Shown here: in pieces, positions 35,864 through 45,337 of the stretch
Layout of the letters: the number at the start of each line of letters is the position of its first letter
Position numbering within the stretch: the first letter of the stretch is position 1
NCBI RefSeq assembly: GCF_000470315.2
Contig: NZ_CBRF02000008.1
Location: 62,001-126,000, forward strand
Source of the DNA: Psychromonas sp. SP041
GTDB lineage: Bacteria > Pseudomonadota > Gammaproteobacteria > Enterobacterales > Psychromonadaceae
Length of the DNA stretch: 64,000 bases
Direction: 5' to 3'
Program-made: the position numbers and the translations under genes
The notes under the pieces: model-generated
Seen by the model: the letters and a program-made list of their open reading frames with translations, nothing else
The model's database searches: none
What the model was told of the DNA's origin: nothing

Positions 35864-36694
35864 TTACCCTTTGATCATACGAGCTAAATCTTGGCCTTCC
35901 TCTATCATGTTAGTGAAAGTGGCTAATACGCCTTCTTTATCTAACTTAATGGCATTAGTTAGTGGTTCAGGAAAGCGTTGAATAATGACTTCAGGCGGTA
36001 ACCCTAGCGACCATGCAAAACGCATAAAGACTGACAAGCGGATCAAAATAGCGGCTTGTGAAGGATTATCATAAGATAGAGGATCAAGTTGTTGTTCAAT
36101 CGCATCACAAAAAGTCGATGAAAAGTTCCAATGTTTAGCGAGTGCCGCCCCTACTTCGGTGTAATCAAAACCGAAAAAGTCACGTTGCGCATATAAACGA
36201 GGATGGCCAGAATCTATTGCTTCTCTAATTAATTCGCACTCAACTGGCTTAATTGTTTGTAATAATAATTCACCAATATTATGCATCATGGCGCAGGTGA
36301 AGGCCGTTTCATTATTAGTAGTGGTATGTTTCGCTAAATTTTTTGCAATACTGGCGGTTATGAATGTTTCTTCCCAAAATTTATCTTTATCAAATCCAGT
36401 AATATCAGGAAAAACATTAGAGAAAGATGCAGCAACTACAATACTTCTTACTTGATTAAAGCCTAAACGGATCACCGCTTCTTCGATTGACTCGACTTCT
36501 TTACCTCTACGGTAAGTCACTGAATTAGCCATACGAATGACTTTTGCGCTAATCGACTGATCTTGTGCGACCTTCTCTGCTATTTCTTCTACACGAGTTT
36601 CTTCATTTGAAAATGAATCCATTAACTCGAGTAATATATACGGTAAAACGGGTAATTTTTTTACATCTTTAAAAAGTTGGGCGGTTAACTCCAT
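35864..36694 (-). CDS. HDOD-domain signalling protein
   Basis: A 276-residue protein consisting of one HDOD domain (about residues 8-205), the HD-like but catalytically inactive domain found in bacterial signalling proteins. It shows LPVLPYILLELMDSF, the helix VAQDQSISAKVIRMANSV, and HNIGELLLQ / HPRLYAQRDFFGFDYTEVGAALAKHWNF. No REC or GGDEF domain is attached. The gene is convergent with the G3E gene and lies beside a GGDEF-EAL gene on the same strand, separated by a repeat element. It probably links c-di-GMP or stress signalling to motility or biofilm, but that is inferred. Confidence 0.85.
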   Translation of the reverse strand: MELTAQLFKDVKKLPVLPYILLELMDSFSNEETRVEEIAEKVAQDQSISAKVIRMANSVTYRRGKEVESIEEAVIRLGFNQVRSIVVAASFSNVFPDITGFDKDKFWEETFITASIAKNLAKHTTTNNETAFTCAMMHNIGELLLQTIKPVECELIREAIDSGHPRLYAQRDFFGFDYTEVGAALAKHWNFSSTFCDAIEQQLDPLSYDNPSQAAILIRLSVFMRFAWSLGLPPEVIIQRFPEPLTNAIKLDKEGVLATFTNMIEEGQDLARMIKG

Positions 36695-36925
36695 GTCGAT
36701 ATTTTGTCCATTGAATAATTAATCAGACAAAATAATCGGAAATAGAGATAAAATCAAACATTAACTCTTAATAGGTATTATTTAGTTCATTTAGACGATA
36801 GTGTTATTCGTTAGATACCCTATAAAAAGGTAATTAATATCAGCACCTAAACATGTCAAAAGCTTAATAATGGAAAAGGTATAAGATCGCCCTAACAATT
36901 AAACAAAAAATAGGTCGACAATAAA

Positions 36926-37047
36926 TAACCTCAATTCTGGTTAATGAAAGGCGAATTATTGAAGCAATTACGGGTTATTGAGAAATAATTTAACGCAGAA
37001 ACCCGTGGAAATAGTGATGTTGCTTTACTTATTCAGAACTGAGGTTA
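36926..37047 (-). repeat. Dispersed inverted-repeat element, copy 2
   Basis: 122 bp with 14-bp terminal inverted repeats TAACCTCAATTCTG / CAGAACTGAGGTTA (13 of 14 pair). In reverse orientation it matches 8676-8872, but without the internal 75-bp insertion. It fills most of the gap between the HDOD and GGDEF-EAL genes. Confidence 0.7.
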
Positions 37048-37062
37048 AATCAATTGTATAAG

Positions 37063-38952
37063 TTAACTGATTAATTTAACCGCCTCTGAAAATAGAATTG
37101 GTTTACTAAATAAAAAGCCTTGGTATTTATCAACACTTAACTTTTCTAAAATTGTTAACTGTTCTTTCTTTTCAACGCCTTCGGCTATCACTTTACAACC
37201 AATCATATGCGACATTTTAGTGACTGCGGAGACGATACTTTCATCTTTTGAGCGATCACAAATATTATCAATATAAGACTTATCAATTTTAATATAATCA
37301 ACAGACAATTCTTTTAACACAGAGATTGAAGAGAAACCTGTCCCAAAGTCATCAATCGAGATATGTACGCCAGTATTCTTTATTTGCGTAATAACTTTAG
37401 ATAAATACTCTAAGTTTTTAATCATCACCGTTTCGGTTATTTCTAAGTGCACGTTACTTGCCTCAATAGCATACTTTCCTATTAAACCAGTTAAAAGGGT
37501 TAAGAAATTATGATTTTCTAATTGCAGTACAGAGACGTTAATTGAGAGCGCAAGTGTGCTATCTAATTCATTTAACTGTCTCAAACTTTGAATCGCTTGT
37601 TCTAGAACAAACTCACCTAAGAAGTTAATTTTTCCGTATCTTTCTGCGATATCGATAAATTCAGATGGCGGAATAAATTCATCGTTAAATTGCCATCTGA
37701 GTAACACTTCAAATGAGGTTATTTTATTAGCGGCTATGTCGACAATAGGTTGATAACAAAGATGAAAGTTACCTTTTTCAACACAGTCTGTAATAGAACT
37801 ACGTAATGTTTCCTCTCTTTTTAGAGAAGCATACATGCGCTCATCAAACACAGAAATACCATTACGACTTTTTTTGCCTTCATACATAGCAACGTCGGCA
37901 TATTTTATTGCTTGAGTAAGATTGAATGCATCATGTGTAAAATACAGTCCAATTTTAAAAGAAGGTTTTACCTGATAGTGCATGTTGTTAACAGGCTTGG
38001 TCAATTCATCAACCAACCGATGAATACAATCAAACAAATGTTCTTTAGAGTCCTGCCGTGTGTAGAAAATGAATTCATCACCGCCCCATCGACAAGCAAT
38101 AAAGCCATTATTTTTTTCTGATCCAACTAATCGACGACCTGTTTCTGCTAATACAAAATCCCCAAAGTCATGACCATATTTATCATTAATAACTTTAAAA
38201 TAATCCATGTCTAAGAATAGAATCGCTTTGATATCATGATTACTTTCAGCTAAATCTAATGCAACATTAGAGACAAAGCTTTCTCGATTAAATAGCTGCG
38301 TTAAGTTATCTCTCTGCTCTAATAGGATGATTTTATCGGTGCGTAATTGTACTTCTTTTTCTAAATCATCAATGAAAAGATCTAATTTTAACTCATTCAT
38401 TATTGATGATTTAACATCTTTAGCGGTACGTACAGCGGTTACAAAACAAAGAATAAACCATAATACGAGGCCTAATACACCTAACATTTGTTCATCGCCA
38501 ATCGGCTGAAATAACAAGAGAACACTAAAAGGAACGAGTAAAAAAGTGATATAGGAAATAGAAGATCGGATATCTGACGCTAACACATTGACACCACCGC
38601 CAGCGAGTGAACTAAATACCACTAGCGATATAAATTTTTCCTGCATCAACATTTGTTCAAAAAACAAAATAGGGAAAAGCCCCCATGTAAAAGCTGTTAA
38701 TAAAACACCAATAAAATAAAAATTGTATTTGTTTTTATTGTTATCACTGACATAAAAATGATTAACAAGACGAAGAAGTGAGATGAACGTTAAGATGGCA
38801 AACCAATATAGCTTCTCTGTGGCACCACTATGGTTAATGCCACTGAACACAACAACGCAGGAAACGATTGTATTGATAATAATAGCAGAGCCAAAATAAG
38901 AGCTAACAAAGGCTAACCGCTTGTCGTTAAAGCTATTTTTTTTCATTGTCAT
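37063..38952 (-). CDS. Membrane GGDEF-EAL c-di-GMP protein
   Basis: The 629-residue protein has about five or six transmembrane helices (residues 15-180), a short coiled coil (about 185-215), a GGDEF domain (about 220-375, with RWGGDEFIFYT intact) and an EAL domain (about 385-629). The EAL signature reads FEVLLRW (EVL), a tolerated variant. IDDFGTGFSSISVL and the downstream YIKIDKSYI and GVEKKEQL motifs of active phosphodiesterases are present. The GGDEF may be active as a cyclase or bind GTP to regulate the EAL. No RxxD inhibitory site is evident. The start could be the ATG at 38952 or the one two codons later. Confidence 0.9.
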   Translation of the reverse strand: MTMKKNSFNDKRLAFVSSYFGSAIIINTIVSCVVVFSGINHSGATEKLYWFAILTFISLLRLVNHFYVSDNNKNKYNFYFIGVLLTAFTWGLFPILFFEQMLMQEKFISLVVFSSLAGGGVNVLASDIRSSISYITFLLVPFSVLLLFQPIGDEQMLGVLGLVLWFILCFVTAVRTAKDVKSSIMNELKLDLFIDDLEKEVQLRTDKIILLEQRDNLTQLFNRESFVSNVALDLAESNHDIKAILFLDMDYFKVINDKYGHDFGDFVLAETGRRLVGSEKNNGFIACRWGGDEFIFYTRQDSKEHLFDCIHRLVDELTKPVNNMHYQVKPSFKIGLYFTHDAFNLTQAIKYADVAMYEGKKSRNGISVFDERMYASLKREETLRSSITDCVEKGNFHLCYQPIVDIAANKITSFEVLLRWQFNDEFIPPSEFIDIAERYGKINFLGEFVLEQAIQSLRQLNELDSTLALSINVSVLQLENHNFLTLLTGLIGKYAIEASNVHLEITETVMIKNLEYLSKVITQIKNTGVHISIDDFGTGFSSISVLKELSVDYIKIDKSYIDNICDRSKDESIVSAVTKMSHMIGCKVIAEGVEKKEQLTILEKLSVDKYQGFLFSKPILFSEAVKLIS

Positions 38953-39238
38953 ATTTGTTACTTAAAGGGTCAGTCCATTGATACTAGCAGTTTACTTAAA
39001 TTACAAAGCTTTAAATAGTGTACCTTCTCATTTCATACTCATATAGAGTTAAAAGTGCGAAGGTACTATGTTTCTAATGTGCTTCTAATTTTTTACTTAT
39101 GTTATTGATTAACTTCATGAGCTAACTTTATTAGTTTACTTATCGCTTTTCAACATACGGTTTAAGCAATGAAGAACTTGTTTATCACTTAAAGCAGCAT
39201 CATTTGTTGATCCTAAAGGCTGCCTTTCAGTTAATAAA

Positions 39239-41581
39239 CTATCGATTAATTAATCGATTATAATCAAATAAGCCATATTCAATTGGATCTTGTTGTAAGT
39301 ATAAATCATGTAGATGATCGCTGACTTCCCAAAACTGAGTATCACTACGTCTTACACCATATCGAGTGATTAACTCTTGAAATTTTTGCGAGTCATTAGC
39401 TTGCAAGAATAGACTAACAAAGTCTCCTTTATCAGCGGCTGACACTTTAAAAATAATCCCTGGATAGGTGCCTAAGAAGCCTTTGTATATCTCAGCGGTA
39501 TCTTCAGAAACACTTCGATTTGCCGCTTCATTCAGTAAGGAAGAAACGTTTTTATGCGCATTATCACGTATCAATGTATACGCCCTGTCATCATTCTTTT
39601 TATCTTCAATAATAACAAAAGAGACTTGAGGTAATGCCACAACCACTGAGTTACCTAAGTTATTCAAACGCTTTAGCTCAAGATCTTGCTCTGGCACTCG
39701 ATATTGCTCGTTTTTGGCTTTCAACATAGGCTGTGTATAAACATAGTGTTTTAAACGATTTAGTAACTCTTCTTTTGGGAATTCCGTTTGATATTTAATA
39801 CCAGATGGGCGAGCATGCATCAGGTTCCTATCATTCAAATATTCTTTTAACTCTTTAGTTGCCCCTAAGTACCAACTAGCGAGTACCGGCTTTCTAAACT
39901 CATTCGGTATAAAAGAGATAAAGTTAGTTTCTGACTCAATACGCAAGAAGTCCATGTATAAACGGGTCGTTATTTGATGTCCAACATTGCCGTAAACATC
40001 AAACCCCGCCACTAATAGATAATGAATTCGCTCTAGAATTGGGTAATCAATTAACCAAGCAGTTTTAGGTTGCTTACCTAATGCCCCTTTGACGACTGTA
40101 GCACTATCAATATGTCTGAAAACGGTTAATGCCGCATTTTCATTACCAGACCAAATATTAGAAAAATTTAAACCGGTATCATGGTTCATAAAGCGCTTAA
40201 TATAATCACTTTTTGCTTTCACATACTGACGACTGCCTTTTGCATAAGAAAGCCATTCGATAACAGATAAATTATTACTACTTGATTCTGCCGGTAGTCT
40301 TAAATTATTGGCTTGTTCGTAAACAAAATGATCCACATCGGCATTGCTTGTGGAGTCAGGCTCTACAAAAAATACCCAGAACTTATCATTGATAACATTT
40401 ACAGCCACTTGCCCACGACAAACTGGCCCTTTAATAAAGCCGCTAATCGTGAAATAAGCCTCTTTCAACATAAATTGATAGCGCGCACTGGTTGGAATAT
40501 CTTTAAACACGACGAAAGGATTGAAGTCTTTATAACCAGGTAACGTATCAATCGTAAAATCAGCGTTATAAAATAATGTATCCCATAACTGTTCTCGCTG
40601 CTCATTAAACACATAAGGTAAGTTAGTTTTAGCTAATGTTGTTGCACGATCTAGCATTAAACGATAGTAAACACGATCTACTTTAGGGTCATCGTAAGGA
40701 CGGCGTGATGGGATTATTTTTAGTGGCTCACCTGGTGGTGTTGATGAACGCACGAGTTTAAAAAATCGAGGAGGCGTGTCAGTGCTAATAGGCAATGCAT
40801 CAAAATAAATATGGCCAATAAATAGGTGCTCATAAATATAGCGACCAACTAATTGCTCTTTAAGCGAGTCTCCATTTAGCTTTTGTTCCCAATGGGCAAC
40901 TAATTTTGACGTTTCCTCGGACAAAGGTAATGGCTCTGACATTGGTGCGCCCTTCGCGATCCATGCTTCTAATGTTTTGAACTCATCATTGCTTAAGTTA
41001 GGTAAACCGTAAGGCATCCCACCTAATGGGAAATCTTCTTGGTAATCATCTAATTGATTAATGTCTGGACATTGATCTTGGCGATCTAAGGAATAATTAA
41101 ACTCTTCTGGTAAGATGCCTTGTAGTTGAGGATTGTTTTCTTTTTGTAACAGCAGCTTATACATGATGCTGCCTTGTAAATTAGCAAGCATAGTTTGGTC
41201 ACGCTCATTCAAGACTGATGAAAAGCCTTTTTCACGCCATTGCTCCGTATCATGTGCATCGATAAACAAACGTGAAGGTTTCGCACCTAATAATCGTTGC
41301 CCGTTATAAACTTGATCTTTACTCGCACCACGATCAATACCTTCAGGAGAAGACAGCTTTAGCTGACAAGGTGCATCGTAACAACCATGACAAACCACAC
41401 AACGTTTCTCAAGAATCGGCATAACTTGATCTCGATATTCTTGTGCTAATAAGTCATCTACTGATAATTGTCTAGGCCGAGCTTGGTCTTTACCATAATC
41501 TTCATTCAATTGATCTTCCGTGTCAGAGCAAGCACTAATAAGTACAGTGCATAGTAATATAATTAATGCTTTAAAAGTCAT
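39239..41581 (-). CDS. cti: Fatty acid cis/trans isomerase
   Basis: Cti converts cis- to trans-unsaturated phospholipid acyl chains in the periplasm, a rapid response to solvents, heat or cold. The 780-residue product has a lipoprotein-type signal (LISAC, Cys18), a heme-c CVVCHGC motif (C61, C64, H65) after QVMPILEKR, a second Cys region QDQCPDIN, and conserved family blocks such as GGMPYGLPNLSNDEFKTLEAW, LVGRYIYEHLFIGHIYF and LRIESETNFISFIP. It appears monocistronic and is divergent from the DUF1289 gene. In a marine psychrophile it fits membrane-fluidity control. Confidence 0.92.
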   Translation of the reverse strand: MTFKALIILLCTVLISACSDTEDQLNEDYGKDQARPRQLSVDDLLAQEYRDQVMPILEKRCVVCHGCYDAPCQLKLSSPEGIDRGASKDQVYNGQRLLGAKPSRLFIDAHDTEQWREKGFSSVLNERDQTMLANLQGSIMYKLLLQKENNPQLQGILPEEFNYSLDRQDQCPDINQLDDYQEDFPLGGMPYGLPNLSNDEFKTLEAWIAKGAPMSEPLPLSEETSKLVAHWEQKLNGDSLKEQLVGRYIYEHLFIGHIYFDALPISTDTPPRFFKLVRSSTPPGEPLKIIPSRRPYDDPKVDRVYYRLMLDRATTLAKTNLPYVFNEQREQLWDTLFYNADFTIDTLPGYKDFNPFVVFKDIPTSARYQFMLKEAYFTISGFIKGPVCRGQVAVNVINDKFWVFFVEPDSTSNADVDHFVYEQANNLRLPAESSSNNLSVIEWLSYAKGSRQYVKAKSDYIKRFMNHDTGLNFSNIWSGNENAALTVFRHIDSATVVKGALGKQPKTAWLIDYPILERIHYLLVAGFDVYGNVGHQITTRLYMDFLRIESETNFISFIPNEFRKPVLASWYLGATKELKEYLNDRNLMHARPSGIKYQTEFPKEELLNRLKHYVYTQPMLKAKNEQYRVPEQDLELKRLNNLGNSVVVALPQVSFVIIEDKKNDDRAYTLIRDNAHKNVSSLLNEAANRSVSEDTAEIYKGFLGTYPGIIFKVSAADKGDFVSLFLQANDSQKFQELITRYGVRRSDTQFWEVSDHLHDLYLQQDPIEYGLFDYNRLINR

Positions 41582-41773
41582 GAAGCTGTTCTCTAAAATT
41601 GCTAGAATATATATTCAGTTGTTAATGCGAATGTTAACAATTATCTAAGTTACTATACAGCTTGATGTATTTAGATAAGTAAATAAACCATTATAGATGC
41701 TAAAAAATGCATGGAAGCAAAAAATTAGTACAATAATCAGATAATTTAGTATGAAAGAGACAGGATACATCGA

Positions 41774-41989
41774 ATGAAATTTAGCCCATGCACAGGTGAC
41801 TGTACGAGTAATGAAGATCGCTGTGGCGGTTGTGGCAGAAGCAGAGAAGAGATCACTGAAACACAATTGATCACCAAGCAACTGGTAGAGCATTTAGTTA
41901 AATATAAATATGATGATCCTGAAAAATTTTTAGAAAATGTCAATAGAAAAGCGATTAAACGCTCGAAAAAGGCGCAAGAACAGAGTTAA
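41774..41989 (+). CDS. DUF1289 small Cys-rich protein
   Basis: A 71-residue protein with the DUF1289 four-Cys pattern near the N-terminus, SPCTGDCTSNEDRCGGCGRSREEI (C6, C10, C17, C20), likely a structural zinc site. The rest is charged and helical. It precedes DUF2956 and dapB on the same strand. A ribosome site is weak (GGATA). Function unknown. Confidence 0.75.
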   Translation: MKFSPCTGDCTSNEDRCGGCGRSREEITETQLITKQLVEHLVKYKYDDPEKFLENVNRKAIKRSKKAQEQS

Positions 41990-42069
41990 GGTTGTGGACA
42001 ATAAAGTCGATAAGGCAGTTAAAACTCAACTAAAAGCACATAAGCACTCTACAATACGGAAAATGTTAA

Positions 42070-42396
42070 ATGGCTAAACATCATAAAGAAACGGTATCGC
42101 AAGAAACACAAGATGAAGCGTTAGCCATGGCAAAAAAAGTGCAAAAACCAGGGCAGACGAAAGAGCAAACCCGGTTAATTACATTAGGTATTCAAAAAGG
42201 CATTGCTGAATATAAGAAACTCGCAAAAAGTAAACAGCGAGATGCAGATAAAGCCAAAAAGAAGAAAGCGCCTGTTGTAGATATTGAATCAGACATAAAT
42301 ACTAACGAGCATAAATCTAAAAAACACTTCCTACCTTGGGCACTACTTGTGTTGAGCTGGATTGGATTTATTGGCTACCATTTTTTAAATTTATAA
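42070..42396 (+). CDS. DUF2956 small membrane-anchored protein
   Basis: A 108-residue protein typical of DUF2956: the N-terminal VSQETQDEALAMAKKVQKPGQTKEQTRLI block, a Lys-rich stretch (AKSKQRDADKAKKKK), and a single C-terminal transmembrane helix (FLPWALLVLSWIGFIGYHFL), giving N-in topology. It starts 20 bp before dapB. No biochemical role is known. Confidence 0.8.
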   Translation: MAKHHKETVSQETQDEALAMAKKVQKPGQTKEQTRLITLGIQKGIAEYKKLAKSKQRDADKAKKKKAPVVDIESDINTNEHKSKKHFLPWALLVLSWIGFIGYHFLNL

Positions 42397-42415
42397 ATGA
42401 AGTAAAGGAATAAAC

Positions 42416-43147
42416 ATGGTTAAAGTAATTGTAAACGGCGCAAAAGGTCGTATGGGCGGAGAAGCCGTTAAAGCCGTTAATAATGACAGTGAGTTAGAGT
42501 TAGTCGGTGCTTGTGATTTTGGTGACGATTTAGCGGCCTTAATAAAGCAAACAGGCGCCCAGGTTGTTGTTGATTTAACTGCAGCCTCTGCTGGATTTAA
42601 TAATACACAAACTATTCTTAATGCTGGCGCATGCCCTGTTATTGGTACCAGTGGTTTTTTAGAGCAACAAGTAGAAGAATTACAAGCACTTGCTAAAGAA
42701 AAACAACTAGGTGGATTAATTGCACCTAACTTTTCAATAGGTGCCGTATTAATGATGCAATTTGCTGTACAAGCAGCAAAATACTTACCTGACGTAGAAG
42801 TGATTGAAGCGCATAGCCCACAGAAAGAAGAAAGCCCATCAGGCACTGGTATTCGTACCGCTGAGTTAATTGCCGCAGCGCGCACGAAAGCAGCAACACC
42901 TTGTAGTGACAAAGAGTTAATTGAAGGTGCTCGTGGCGCAGAATTAAATGGCGTTAAATTGCATTCAATCCGTTTACCGGGTGTTGTGGCTCAGCAAACG
43001 GTGTTCTTTGGTGGATTAAGTGAAACCCTAAAAATTGAGCATAATTCACAACATCGTGAATCGTTTATGCCTGGTATTTGTTTAGCCTGTAAAGAAGTCG
43101 TGAAACGTTCTGAGTTAGTTTACGGTTTAGAATATTTAATGGATTAA
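42416..43147 (+). CDS. dapB: 4-hydroxy-tetrahydrodipicolinate reductase
   Basis: DapB reduces hydroxy-tetrahydrodipicolinate with NAD(P)H in lysine and peptidoglycan (meso-DAP) synthesis. The protein has 243 residues, shorter than E. coli DapB (273), with the Rossmann NGAKGRMGGEAVKAV at the N-terminus, VVVDLTAASAG, and the active-site blocks EAHSPQKEESPSGTG and LPGVVAQQTVFFGG. AAAGGAATAAAC precedes the ATG. It is the last gene of a short + strand run and has a strong terminator. The shorter middle region suggests the compact DapB subtype; the assignment is strong. Confidence 0.92.
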   Translation: MVKVIVNGAKGRMGGEAVKAVNNDSELELVGACDFGDDLAALIKQTGAQVVVDLTAASAGFNNTQTILNAGACPVIGTSGFLEQQVEELQALAKEKQLGGLIAPNFSIGAVLMMQFAVQAAKYLPDVEVIEAHSPQKEESPSGTGIRTAELIAAARTKAATPCSDKELIEGARGAELNGVKLHSIRLPGVVAQQTVFFGGLSETLKIEHNSQHRESFMPGICLACKEVVKRSELVYGLEYLMD

Positions 43148-43173
43148 TAGTTCGTTAGGTTCTAGTTAATAAA

Positions 43174-43198
43174 ACGCCAGCTTCTTGCTGGCGCTTTT
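43174..43198 (+). terminator. Terminator after dapB
   Basis: GCCAGC-TTCTT-GCTGGC with a GCGC extension, followed by TTTT on the + strand and preceded by an AAAA run. It lies 27 bp after the dapB stop and may serve both strands. Confidence 0.75.
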
Positions 43199-43240
43199 GT
43201 ATGTCGGCATCAATGTTTATAGCTTAATGTACAGTACTAG

Positions 43241-44431
43241 TTATTCTTTTAAAGGATCAGAAGCCAAGTGATTAAATAATTGATTGCCATAAACAAAATA
43301 GATAAAAACAAGTGGGATACACAGGTAATATAATACCTGTAATTGTTGTAACGCTTGCCCTGTCGATACGGTAAAAAATCCAATAACACTAAAGAATAGA
43401 ATCAACATAAATTGTGAGTAGTAGCTTTTACAAATAATGTAACGTGTCGGTTGTTCACGACGAGCAATATCATAAAAGCGTTTATTGAAAGCCAGTCTAA
43501 AAAAGTTACTCAAGAAAGCGATCAATAATAAACCACTGTATAACATAACCGTGCTCGACTCTTGGTTTAACTGAGCTCGGAACAGCCATGAACAAGCATA
43601 TCCAATGACTGCAATGCTATAAATAACCTGCACATTAATGCGGTCAATTTGTTTTTTTATAAAAAAGAAAATCAACGCTAATAAAATACTGAGTGCAATT
43701 AAAATCAACCCTAACTGCATCACGTTTTCCTGTGTCAGCATGTAGATCGTTAGCATCCAAAAATAACTTTCTAAAAACAAAAATAAGCCATCAACAATAA
43801 AAATCAGTATTGAACGATGTGAGTCTTTAAACCCAATGATTTTTTTTAAACTAAAGGCAGGTACTTGTTTTAGTTCGTATAACTCACTTTTCTCTTGCAA
43901 GCTGTTATTAACCAGACTAAACCCTAACAAAGACAGTAATAACGACAGTACAAGTAAGCCAATAAAATATTCCATGCCTAAAAGGTAACTGCCAACTAAC
44001 ACACCTATTTTTAACGCAAAGACGACTAATATCTGGAAGTTACCAAAAGTGTTACCGGTATTTTTATCTTCAGTAATGGCTTGAAATAAGAGGCGCTGTG
44101 TTGACCAATAAAAACAGCCTGCAGCGCCATTAATTAACGCACCAATTGTCACTAGTGCGAGTTGGTTATCCCACACTAATAACAACACAAACACACTTTG
44201 AAAAATAAACGATAAGCTTATTAACTTACGCCAACGATGGGCAGCACGAAGGCGATCCCAATAATATAATGCAACAACAAACCCTGCGGCAGTCAGCGCA
44301 ATAAAATAAGCAATATGGCTAATGGTTAGGCCTTTATCCCATAAAATAACGGCAATAAATAAAGGCAGTAACCCTAATAAGAAAGAATGAAACCCTGTAA
44401 AAAGATAAAAGGTACGTGTTAAACCTGACAC
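43241..44431 (-). CDS. MFS-type transporter at the end of the ATP-grasp operon
   Basis: A 396-residue protein with 12 predicted transmembrane helices and an MFS-like loop between helices 2 and 3 (YYWDRLRAAHRWRK). It starts at GTG directly after the stop of the ATP-grasp gene at 44432, so translation is coupled. Its close linkage to two ligase genes suggests it exports (or imports) the product or substrate of that pathway. I do not recognise a specific subfamily. The gene ends just before the convergent dapB terminator. Confidence 0.75.
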   Translation of the reverse strand: MSGLTRTFYLFTGFHSFLLGLLPLFIAVILWDKGLTISHIAYFIALTAAGFVVALYYWDRLRAAHRWRKLISLSFIFQSVFVLLLVWDNQLALVTIGALINGAAGCFYWSTQRLLFQAITEDKNTGNTFGNFQILVVFALKIGVLVGSYLLGMEYFIGLLVLSLLLSLLGFSLVNNSLQEKSELYELKQVPAFSLKKIIGFKDSHRSILIFIVDGLFLFLESYFWMLTIYMLTQENVMQLGLILIALSILLALIFFFIKKQIDRINVQVIYSIAVIGYACSWLFRAQLNQESSTVMLYSGLLLIAFLSNFFRLAFNKRFYDIARREQPTRYIICKSYYSQFMLILFFSVIGFFTVSTGQALQQLQVLYYLCIPLVFIYFVYGNQLFNHLASDPLKE

Positions 44432-45337
44432 CTAGAAAGTATCAGACTGTTTAATATCTAACGCATCTAATTGATTAAAGTCATCACTTAAATCTTCAGC
44501 TTTACCGTAACGTGGGTAAGCATGCATTTTTAAATATGGGCGAGAATTCACCTCAAGGAAAATACATTTTTGATCGCGATAATCAAATTCAATTCCTTTC
44601 TCCAAGATCACATCGATACCTAGAATATTGGCATCAAATAAATTGAGTACATTTTTAAACAAGTCATTATTAGCTTCTGGTAATAACTGTTTATTAATCA
44701 CTTCAACCACACCACCTGGCGCTAAAGAGATACGATAAAATAAAGTCACTCGTTGCTCTGCTGTAGGAACAGACTCAAAATTTAAGCCTTGTTTTGCTAA
44801 GAAGGCTTTTGTTTGTGCACTTTCTTTTAACGGATAAATAACTGGGTATAATTTCATTTCTTCACGAATGGTATTTTCTTTCAACATCAATTCACGAATT
44901 GTTGAAGTACCATCGCCTTTTACAGCGGGTGCATAACGTTGTAATACAGAAAAAATTTCGCCATTCGCCACAACAACACGGTAGTTGTTACCTTCTAAGA
45001 ATTCCTCAACAACCGTAAATGGCCACCAAAGTTTCGCTAAGAAAATAGCTTTCCATAATGCTTTATAGTCTCGAATAGGAAAATGGCTGCCACGAGAAAA
45101 GCCGCTGACATTAGGCTTAATAACTAAAGGAAAACCATGCTGTTTAGCAAAGCGAATCGCAGCAAAAGGGTTTAAAAAAATTAAACCTTGTGCATGAGGA
45201 ATACCCCCTGATTTAAACTTGTCGCGAGCTTGTTCCTTACTACGACAACTTCTACGGACCTCTAAGCTATTGTAGTTACTACAACCACCCATAAATTTTT
45301 TACTGATCCAAGCATATATTATTTTTTTAATATTCAT
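44432..45337 (-). CDS. ATP-grasp ligase, cyanophycin-synthetase-like
   Basis: A 301-residue ATP-grasp enzyme. FPLVIKPNVSGFSRGS holds the ATP-binding Lys and glycine-rich loop. YRVVVANGEIFSVLQRYAPAVKGDGTSTIRELM resembles the ATP-grasp domain of cyanophycin synthetase. GIDVILE and CIFLEVNSRPYLKMH supply the metal-binding Glu/Asn. ATP-grasp enzymes join a carboxylate to an amine or thiol through an acyl phosphate. Its ATG overlaps the preceding stop by one base (TAATG). With the adjacent ATP-grasp protein and MFS transporter it probably makes a small peptide-like compound; the substrates are unknown. Confidence 0.8.
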   Translation of the reverse strand: MNIKKIIYAWISKKFMGGCSNYNSLEVRRSCRSKEQARDKFKSGGIPHAQGLIFLNPFAAIRFAKQHGFPLVIKPNVSGFSRGSHFPIRDYKALWKAIFLAKLWWPFTVVEEFLEGNNYRVVVANGEIFSVLQRYAPAVKGDGTSTIRELMLKENTIREEMKLYPVIYPLKESAQTKAFLAKQGLNFESVPTAEQRVTLFYRISLAPGGVVEVINKQLLPEANNDLFKNVLNLFDANILGIDVILEKGIEFDYRDQKCIFLEVNSRPYLKMHAYPRYGKAEDLSDDFNQLDALDIKQSDTF